This document shows, in pieces, positions 1 to 4,923 of a DNA stretch of 5,903 bases. The notes below the pieces were generated by a model that made no database searches, was not told the origin of the DNA, and worked only from the letters and a program-made list of their open reading frames with translations. Position numbers and translations under genes: made by a program. Each line of letters starts with the position of its first letter. Position 1 is the first letter of the stretch. The DNA comes from Chitinophagaceae bacterium (GTDB lineage Bacteria; Bacteroidota; Bacteroidia; Chitinophagales; Chitinophagaceae): NCBI GenBank assembly GCA_947472635.1, contig CANJDY010000184.1, positions 1-5,903 on the forward strand. Reading direction: 5' to 3'.

Positions 1-495
1 AGCAGAAGTTTCATCATTTAATACACCTGGTATTAGCCTGCCAATGGAGTCTACCAGCACAGCAGCTGCCAACTCGCCTCCACTCAATACATAATCTCCA
101 ATCGAAATTTCTTTGGTAATAAAATGGTCTCTCACCCGTTGGTCAATACCCTTGTAATGCCCACAGATGAGTAGCAGATTTTCTTTTAATGAAAAATGAT
201 TGGCTATTTGCTGGTTATAGGTCTGACCATCTGGAGTTAAAAAAATAACCTCGTCGTAGGTAGTGATTTTTTGTAGACTTTCAATGGCATTCACTAGCGG
301 TTCTATCATCATTACCATTCCAGCCCCACCGCCAAAGGGATAATCATCCACCTGGGCTCTTGCATATGTGGTGTAGTCGCGCAAGTTGATCACATTCACT
401 TCTAGCAAACCTTTATCCTTTGCCCTTTTTAGAATGGAATGGCCAAAAGGGCTTTGCAATAGATCGGGAACCACTGAAAGGATGTCAATTTTCAT
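1..495 (-). CDS. trmD: tRNA (guanine37-N1)-methyltransferase TrmD, 3' part cut off by the window edge
   Basis: TrmD transfers a methyl group from S-adenosylmethionine to N1 of G37 in tRNAs with G at position 36, which prevents +1 frameshifting; it is a cytoplasmic homodimer of the SPOUT (trefoil-knot) class. The first 165 codons are present, starting at ATG 495-493, and the frame is open to base 1. Visible family motifs are the N-terminal [10 protein letters not shown] strand, the loop [15 protein letters not shown] (about residues 49-63), [11 protein letters not shown] (111-121) and the knot [13 protein letters not shown] (131-143), followed by [11 protein letters not shown]. The C-terminal tRNA-binding domain, including the catalytic Asp of the linker (D169 in E. 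coli), lies off the window. The residue equivalent to E. coli Glu116 is Lys115 here (GHYKG instead of GRYEG); I believe this is common in Bacteroidota. A -7-like promoter element lies 45 bp upstream. The identification is secure. Confidence 0.97.
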   Translation of the reverse strand, partial: MKIDILSVVPDLLQSPFGHSILKRAKDKGLLEVNVINLRDYTTYARAQVDDYPFGGGAGMVMMIEPLVNAIESLQKITTYDEVIFLTPDGQTYNQQIANHFSLKENLLLICGHYKGIDQRVRDHFITKEISIGDYVLSGGELAAAVLVDSIGRLIPGVLNDETSA

Positions 496-539
496 CGTAA
501 AACGCTGTAATTGGGTAATTTTTAGGTTGTAAAATCAAA

Positions 540-547
540 CAAAAGTA
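540..547 (-). promoter_or_regulatory. Candidate -7 promoter element for trmD
   Basis: On the minus strand this reads TACTTTTG, an exact match to the Bacteroidota -7 consensus TAnnTTTG. It lies 44 nt ahead of the trmD ATG, which would give a leader of roughly 35-40 nt. No convincing TTG -33 element is seen at the usual 17-23 nt spacing, so the call rests on the -7 match and its position. Confidence 0.4.
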
Positions 548-758
548 TTTTAATTTAATTGAACCAGCCGATAGTACCTGATTAAATTGGTTTAAAAACA
601 GCCAACGGGTGGATAAATAGCGCCTTAAAAGTAAAAGAAATTCAAAAAACACTTGCTTTCCTAAGGTTTAAATTTTATTTTACCAAAGCTCCTTTTCTTA
701 TGACTTACCCAATCATTCCAGATTGAATTGTATTAATCACCAACTTAAATTATTCAAA

Positions 759-1487
759 ATGAAACAAAAAAAATTATTGCCAGTCATAGCAATTGTAGCC
801 AGCATGGGACTTTTTCTATTATCCTGTAATAGCGGCGGAACGAAAATGGACTCTACAGCAGTTGTTGATACAATCGTTGCTGAAGCTACGATACCTGCTC
901 CTGTAGCTAAACCTGAAAATGTATTCATCATACAACACAAAGTGGCTAATTTTTCGAAATGGAAGCCCGTATTTGATTTAAATGATTCCGTTCAACGAAC
1001 ATTTGGGTTAATAAATTATGTACTTGGCAGGGGTATTAAAGATTCTAATTGGGTTGTAATTTTTTTAAAAATGGCGGATGTTGATAAGGCGAAGGCATTT
1101 GCCGACTCCAAGGATTTGAAGGATAAAATGAAAAAAGCAGGTGTCTTGGGAATTCCCCGCTTTACCTATTTAGAAGTAGTAATGAATGACAATTCAACCA
1201 TTGAGCAAACTAATAGGTTGATGATGATGCATCGGGTAAAGGACTGGAATATTTGGAAAAAGGAATTTGATGATCACCAGTCAATCAGAATGGCTGCGGG
1301 GCTTATTGATCGGGGTGTTGGCTATAGTATAGGCGACAATCATATGGTGACTATTGTACAGGCTGTTACCGATATGAAAAAGGCAAATGATTTTTTAGCC
1401 TCCCCAGATTTAAAGGAAAAGATGGCGAAAGCCGGTGTAGAGGGTACCCCAACTTCCCTTTTCTATAAAATTGTTCAAAAATATTAA
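759..1487 (+). CDS. Lipoprotein with two tandem alpha/beta (dimeric-barrel-like) domains, function unknown
   Basis: I do not recognise a named gene. The 242-residue product has a type II signal peptide: a basic N-terminus MKQKK, a hydrophobic stretch to residue 21, and the lipobox LLSC with Cys23 as the acylated residue. The residues after Cys (NSGGTK) lack an acidic export signal, so a periplasm-facing position is more likely than the cell surface (inference). After a linker rich in Ala, Pro and Val (about 33-53) come two homologous units, about 55-141 and 154-240. Each has a strand with His (H60, H158), Trp (W68, W166), Phe (F72, F170), a central Gly, and a closing helix: SKDLKDKMKKAGV at 117-129 and SPDLKEKMAKAGV at 215-227. 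This pattern suggests an internally duplicated ferredoxin-like/dimeric alpha-beta barrel. The frame is open from a TTG at 723, but ATG 759 is preferred because it places the signal peptide at the N-terminus. A weak promoter candidate is TTG 653-655 with TATTTTAC 676-683. Monocistronic; divergent from trmD. Confidence 0.88.
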   Translation: MKQKKLLPVIAIVASMGLFLLSCNSGGTKMDSTAVVDTIVAEATIPAPVAKPENVFIIQHKVANFSKWKPVFDLNDSVQRTFGLINYVLGRGIKDSNWVVIFLKMADVDKAKAFADSKDLKDKMKKAGVLGIPRFTYLEVVMNDNSTIEQTNRLMMMHRVKDWNIWKKEFDDHQSIRMAAGLIDRGVGYSIGDNHMVTIVQAVTDMKKANDFLASPDLKEKMAKAGVEGTPTSLFYKIVQKY

Positions 1488-1561
1488 GGGATACATCCAT
1501 CAATGCATGTTCTATTGGTAAATAGGGGATGTTAATTTATTTTCATAGCTGATTTTGTGAC

Positions 1562-1592
1562 AAAAAAAAAGCCCTTCCGTAGAAACGGAAGG
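1562..1592 (-). terminator. Rho-independent terminator oriented leftwards
   Basis: CCTTCCGT (1573-1580) pairs perfectly with ACGGAAGG (1585-1592) around a 4-nt loop. On the plus strand the stem is preceded by nine A (1562-1570), so on the minus strand it is followed by a U tract, the standard intrinsic terminator layout. It is 75 nt past the stop of the lipoprotein gene but faces the wrong way for it: read in plus, the stem has no T tract. No recognised minus-strand gene ends near it; the closest upstream one ends at 2185. Confidence 0.7.
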
Positions 1593-1668
1593 ACATTAAC
1601 GATTGCTTGCTATATGAAAATCTTAATAATTAATATTAACAGAACTATGGTTTTTAGAATTCAATCCC

Positions 1669-1676
1669 TATATTTG
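1669..1676 (+). promoter_or_regulatory. Candidate -7 promoter element of an intergenic transcript
   Basis: TATATTTG matches the Bacteroidota TAnnTTTG element exactly. The -33 region is weak: there is no clear TTG, only TATGG followed by five T at about 1646-1655. There is no open frame of note directly downstream, and a strong terminator follows about 50 nt later. Chance matches to this 6-base pattern are expected in AT-rich DNA. Confidence 0.35.
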
Positions 1677-1681
1677 TTCTC

Positions 1682-1766
1682 AACGAACGATTGATTGCTT
1701 CTCTTTTAAGTAAGGTCTATTTATAAAAACCTGCCTTTCTGATACAAATCTAAGGCAGGTTTTTTT
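1682..1766 (+). ncRNA. Candidate small RNA between a -7 element and a terminator
   Basis: If TATATTTG at 1669-1676 is a working -7 element, transcription would begin near 1682 and stop at the T tract of the hairpin ending at 1766, giving an RNA of about 85 nt. The 5' half (1682-1724) is U/A-rich, contains CUUCUCUUUUAAG and looks mostly unpaired; the 3' half is the terminator stem-loop. This architecture is typical of a bacterial sRNA, but I recognise no Rfam family. The alternative is that the hairpin only ends read-through from the lipoprotein gene 240 nt upstream. Confidence 0.28.
1725..1766 (+). terminator. Strong intrinsic terminator (usable in both directions)
   Basis: AAAAACCTGCCTT (1725-1737) pairs with AAGGCAGGTTTTT (1752-1764), a 13-bp perfect stem with a 14-nt loop, followed by further T to 1766. 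In plus it would stop transcripts from the lipoprotein gene or the candidate sRNA. Read in minus, the U run of the stem is five long, so it may also stop leftward read-through from the S4 gene. Confidence 0.8.
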
Positions 1767-2023
1767 ATGTCTTCGATCAACTTCTTCTCTTTTTAATGAT
1801 GGCAAAAGTTTTTTTTTATTTTGTAAAGCTTGTCAATGCTGCCTTTGGTTGAAATTAATTGATGATGGCCATTGTTAATTGCAGCAATAATTTTAACTTT
1901 TTTTAACAAAAAAATCATCAGTAAGGGGTTGGAAAAGGGAAGAAAGGGCCAATAAAATAGTATAGGAGCAAATTTTAGTGCCTGCTTACTCTATATAGGT
2001 TAAGGTAAATCGATGAAATGGTA

Positions 2024-2222
2024 TCAGCCTTTGCCCAAATTAGTTTTCAGCAATTTTTTACCTTTGGGCGACCAATCCATAGGTCTATTGTAGGACCAAT
2101 CAGGGTATTACTGGCAAAGTAAAGGGATAGTCGTTTACTTCAGTACGGTTGCTTGCACGGGAGGGTACAACTTGCCAATAGGAATTAGGGGGTAATGGTG
2201 AAATCCCCCTCCATAAAGCCAT
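2024..2222 (-). pseudogene. Possible remnant reading frame behind the S4-domain gene
   Basis: Two open frames on the minus strand abut in different registers. The first runs from an ATG at 2222 to a TGA at 2100-2102 (40 codons, overlapping the end of the S4 gene in another frame) and ends ...TEVNDYPFTLPVIP. The second is open from 2107 to the TGA at 2024-2026 and reads YPDWSYNRPMDWSPKGKK, then LLKTNLGKG. Dropping one base of the CCC at 2103-2105 joins them into one continuous reading (...VIPDWSYNRPMDW...). The composition, with Trp, Pro, Tyr and Asp residues, looks more like protein than random AT-rich DNA, but I cannot name a family. Chance is a real alternative. Confidence 0.2.
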
Positions 2223-2586
2223 CCAGGTCTCGTTTGTCTTTTTTTGTAGGCCTTCCCACCTTGCTCATTCGCTTGCCGGTATTGAAAACGGCCGCTTGAA
2301 ATTTAATGCGGTCCAGCTCTTCAGGTGGAGTGATGTCTGTATAGAATTTAATGGCCTCGGTGTATTGTACGCGGTGATCGAGCAAGCCGGTCACTTTTAT
2401 TACCCAACGTTTGGCCTCTGTTTTTACTTCGTATTCGTCGCCAAGATTAACCGATTTGGCAGCCTTTACATTTTCGCCGGTTAGCTTTACCTTATTTTTA
2501 TCGCAGGCATCTGCCGCCTGGCTCCTTGTTTTAAATAGCCGGATAGCCCATAAATACTTATCAAGCCGGAGCTTTTCTGTTTCCAT
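2185..2586 (-). CDS. hslR: S4-domain RNA-binding protein of the Hsp15 (HslR) family
   Basis: The family binds RNA through an S4 (alpha-L) domain. E. coli Hsp15 binds free 50S subunits that carry a nascent peptidyl-tRNA after premature dissociation, and related RqcP proteins act in ribosome-associated quality control. The 133-residue product matches the usual length of about 130. The S4 domain covers about residues 5-60, beginning RLDKYLWAIRLFKTRSQAAD, with the KVKLTGENVKAAKSV loop and the closing strand GDEYEVK. The tail GRPTKKDKRDLDGF aligns with RRPDKKERRDLLRF of Hsp15 and is the best evidence for this subfamily rather than other S4 proteins. The start is ATG 2586-2584; RLDK falls at the expected distance from it. 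It is divergent from the S9 peptidase gene with an 81-bp gap. No obvious terminator lies just downstream; the next usable hairpin is at 1725-1766. Whether its role is that of Hsp15 or RqcP cannot be told from sequence alone. Confidence 0.92.
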   Translation of the reverse strand: METEKLRLDKYLWAIRLFKTRSQAADACDKNKVKLTGENVKAAKSVNLGDEYEVKTEAKRWVIKVTGLLDHRVQYTEAIKFYTDITPPEELDRIKFQAAVFNTGKRMSKVGRPTKKDKRDLDGFMEGDFTITP

Positions 2587-2667
2587 TCAGTAAAATTAAA
2601 TGCTTTTATTTTTAAAGTATCAATTGCTATTGTATTTCGGTAATTTAGTTTTCTAAAATGTACGAAT
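2587..2667. promoter_or_regulatory. Shared divergent promoter region of the S4 and S9 genes
   Basis: This 81-bp AT-rich gap must hold the start signals of both flanking genes unless they are read from further out. On plus, TAATTTAG (2641-2648) matches five of the six fixed bases of TAnnTTTG and lies 19 nt before the ATG at 2668; a TTG at 2624-2626 is only 14 nt away from it, short for a -33 element. On minus, TACTTTAA (2619-2612) matches four of six, 25 nt ahead of the S4 start. Neither gene has a Shine-Dalgarno sequence, as usual in this phylum. Individual elements are weak; the region as a whole is the supported call. Confidence 0.4.
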
Positions 2668-4866
2668 ATGCAATTAAAAGTAGCTGGCTTTAGTTTATTG
2701 GTCATTGGTATTTTGGCTACACAATTGGCAACAGCCCAACTTAAGGCTGATACTCAATGGACCGTTGATGGAAACGGTTTTTACCAAACCAAAGGCGGAG
2801 AGATTGTTAAAGTGGATATCAAAACCACTGCTGAAACGGTGCTTGTTAAAAAGTCGCAGTTAAAAAATGCTGCTGGCAAAACAATTAATCCGGCATCGTT
2901 TTCATTTACCAATGATTACAGCAAACTGCTGATATTTTCCAATACTGCTAAAGTGTGGCGCTACAATACAAAGGGCGATTATTGGGTAATGGATATAGCA
3001 GCTAATAGGTTAACGCAATTGGGGAAAGACAGACCTTCCCAATCTTTGCTGTTTGCGAAATTTTCTCCCGATGGCAAAAATGCGGCTTATGTAAGTGAGC
3101 GTAATTTATATGTAGAAGAGCTGGCTACCGGTAAAGTGAATCAGCTAACCCAGGATGGTACCCGACAATTGATCAACGGAACTTTTGACTGGGCTTATGA
3201 AGAAGAGTTTTTTTGCAGGGATGGGTTTAGATGGAGTCCCGATAGCAAAAAAATTGCTTACTGGCAGATAGATGCCAAAAAAACAAAGGATTATGTTATG
3301 TTGAATACAACAGATTCAATTTATCCAAAAGTAATACCGGTTGAATACCCAGTTGCGGGAGAAGCGCCTTCGCCCTATAAAATTGGTGTGGTAGATATTG
3401 TAACGGCAAAAACAAAATGGATGGACATTCCAACGGATCATGTGTTGCAGTCTTATGTGCCAAGAATGGAGTGGGCAGCCAATAGCAGTGAGCTCATCAT
3501 TCAGCATTTGAATCGCAAGCAAAATGAAAGTCACCTGATGTTGTGTACAGTAGCTACAGGAAAATCCAATACCATTTATGAAGAAAAGGATTCGGCCTGG
3601 ATTGATATACAACCCTTGTGGGATGAGGATTATGCAACCGGCGGATGGGATTGGCTCAATAACGGTAACGAGTTTTTATGGGCCAGCGAAAAAGATGGCT
3701 GGCGACATTTGTACCGCGTAAGCCGAGACGGGAAGAATGAAAAACTGGTTACTATTGGCAATTTCGATGTAATGGATATTGTAAGAGTAGATGAAAAAGG
3801 AGGCTATGTATATTTCATGGCTTCTCCATCCAATGCAACACAAAAATACCTATATCGCAGTACCTTGGATGGAAAGGGCCAAGCAGAATTGCTTTCGCCC
3901 CCCAGCCAGCAAGGTACCCATGATTACAAAATTTCTCCGGGTGCAAAATATGCTTTGCATCGGTTCTCCAATTATTACACACCGGAAACCAGGGAGTGGA
4001 TTGTATTGGCTGATCACAAGGGTGTAAATGGAGAAAGTAAAATAAAAGCTGTGGTGGCTTCAAGTGTTAAGTCCAATTCGGATATTGAATTTCTAAAAAT
4101 CACTACAGCCCAAGGTGTTGAAATGGATGCATGGATGCGGAAGCCGAAAAACTTTGATCCATCTAAAAAATACCCGGTAGTATTCTATGTGTATACAGAA
4201 CCATGGGGGCAGAATGTAAAAGACGAATATGGCACGGCTAATAATTTTCTTTACCGAGGAGATATGTCGGCTGACGGGTACATTTATATATCGATTGATA
4301 ACCGCGGCACGCCGGTGCCCAAAGGAAGATATTGGCGCAAATCTGTGTATCGTAAAATTGGGTTGATTAATATCAGCGATCAGGCGATGGCTGCTAAAGA
4401 AATCTTGAAACGCCCATATGTTGATACCAGCCGTGTGGCGGTTTGGGGTTGGAGCGGCGGTGGCTCAGCTACTTTAAACCTACTGTTTCAGTATCCTGAA
4501 ATTTACAAAACTGGTATTGCCATTGCCGCGGTGGGAAACCAGTTGAGCTATGATAATATTTACCAAGAACGCTATATGGGCTTGCCCCAGGAAAATAGGA
4601 AGGATTTTATAAATGGATCACCCATTACCTATGCCAAAAATTTGCGGGGTAATTTATTATACATCCATGGCACCGGGGATGACAATGTGCATTACAGTAA
4701 TGCTGAGCTGCTGCTCAATGAGCTAATCAAATATAATAAGCAATTTCAGTTTATGCCCTATCCCAACCGAAGCCATAGCATTTCCGAAGGCGAGGGAACC
4801 GGCTTGCACCTGGCTACATTGTACACGAAGTTTCTAAAAGAATATTGCCCCCCGGGAGCAAGATAA
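2668..4866 (+). CDS. Secreted dipeptidyl-peptidase IV-like serine peptidase (family S9B)
   Basis: Predicted exopeptidase that releases N-terminal dipeptides, classically after Pro or Ala, from peptides outside the cytoplasm. The 732-residue product begins with a Sec signal peptide (residues 1-23, likely cut ATA/Q). A DPP-IV N-terminal beta-propeller follows (about 60-455), with propeller motifs FSPDGKNAAY and WSPDSKKIAYW. It contains DWAYEEEFF, whose E179/E180 match the Glu pair that holds the substrate N-terminus (E205/E206 in human DPP4). The alpha/beta-hydrolase domain is about 475-732. The triad is S596 in GWSGGGS, D671 in GTGDDNVHY and H703 in NRSHS; spacings of 75 and 32 compare with 78 and 32 in human DPP4. 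Also conserved are oxyanion Tyr509 (VYTEP), Y628 and Y632 in YDNIYQERYMGLP, and N673. All catalytic parts are intact and the length is normal. The elbow has Gly where animal DPP4 has Tyr (GWSYGG). No T9SS sorting domain is present, so it is probably periplasmic. Monocistronic, ended by the hairpin at 4878-4909. Confidence 0.95.
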   Translation: MQLKVAGFSLLVIGILATQLATAQLKADTQWTVDGNGFYQTKGGEIVKVDIKTTAETVLVKKSQLKNAAGKTINPASFSFTNDYSKLLIFSNTAKVWRYNTKGDYWVMDIAANRLTQLGKDRPSQSLLFAKFSPDGKNAAYVSERNLYVEELATGKVNQLTQDGTRQLINGTFDWAYEEEFFCRDGFRWSPDSKKIAYWQIDAKKTKDYVMLNTTDSIYPKVIPVEYPVAGEAPSPYKIGVVDIVTAKTKWMDIPTDHVLQSYVPRMEWAANSSELIIQHLNRKQNESHLMLCTVATGKSNTIYEEKDSAWIDIQPLWDEDYATGGWDWLNNGNEFLWASEKDGWRHLYRVSRDGKNEKLVTIGNFDVMDIVRVDEKGGYVYFMASPSNATQKYLYRSTLDGKGQAELLSPPSQQGTHDYKISPGAKYALHRFSNYYTPETREWIVLADHKGVNGESKIKAVVASSVKSNSDIEFLKITTAQGVEMDAWMRKPKNFDPSKKYPVVFYVYTEPWGQNVKDEYGTANNFLYRGDMSADGYIYISIDNRGTPVPKGRYWRKSVYRKIGLINISDQAMAAKEILKRPYVDTSRVAVWGWSGGGSATLNLLFQYPEIYKTGIAIAAVGNQLSYDNIYQERYMGLPQENRKDFINGSPITYAKNLRGNLLYIHGTGDDNVHYSNAELLLNELIKYNKQFQFMPYPNRSHSISEGEGTGLHLATLYTKFLKEYCPPGAR

Positions 4867-4877
4867 AAAAGGACATA

Positions 4878-4909
4878 AAAAAACCGAAGCAATCAGGCTT
4901 CGGTTTTTT
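4878..4909. terminator. Bidirectional intrinsic terminator between convergent genes
   Basis: AAAAAACCGAAGC (4878-4890) pairs without mismatch with GCTTCGGTTTTTT (4897-4909), a 13-bp stem with a 6-nt loop. A run of A on the left and T on the right supplies a U tract to whichever strand is transcribed. It begins 11 nt after the S9 peptidase stop and ends 14 nt before the last base of the M20 gene, so one element serves both convergent genes. Confidence 0.92.
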
Positions 4910-4923
4910 ATGCTGTAAAAATA

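Larger units (their letters stand above)
1488..2184. other. Long region without a recognised gene (697 bp)
   Basis: This stretch is very AT-rich, particularly 1790-1970, which has several runs of seven or more A or T. It holds a leftward terminator hairpin (1562-1592), a consensus -7 element (1669-1676), a strong hairpin with a T tract (1725-1766), and possible decayed coding sequence on the minus strand next to the S4 gene (2024-2184). There are short direct repeats: AACGATTG at 1598-1605 and 1686-1693, and GACCAATC at 2070-2077 and 2094-2101. A 7-bp stem GCCCAAA/TTTGGGC joins 2033-2039 and 2063-2069. I see no tRNA, rRNA, known riboswitch, CRISPR or insertion sequence. Confidence 0.7.

Noticed and set aside
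723..758. Upstream in-frame TTG start for the lipoprotein gene
   Set aside because: It would place 12 extra residues (MNCINHQLKLFK) ahead of a canonical MKQKK signal peptide with a correctly spaced lipobox; the ATG at 759 fits better.
1598..1693. Direct repeat AACGATTG (1598-1605, 1686-1693) as a mobile-element or attachment-site signature
   Set aside because: Only 8-9 bp, with no integrase, transposase or inverted ends nearby; expected by chance in AT-rich DNA.
2033..2069. Stem GCCCAAA/TTTGGGC as a terminator or riboswitch
   Set aside because: 7 bp with a 23-nt loop and no U tract on either strand at the right place; too weak.
2487..2705. 72-codon minus-strand ORF over the S4 start and the intergenic region
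   Set aside because: It overlaps the well-supported S4 gene in another frame on the same strand and also the start of the S9 gene; no recognisable protein features.
3316..4063. Minus-strand ORFs (98 and 82 codons) and a plus-strand ORF (3791-4027) inside the S9 peptidase
   Set aside because: Shadow frames of a complete, motif-rich coding sequence.
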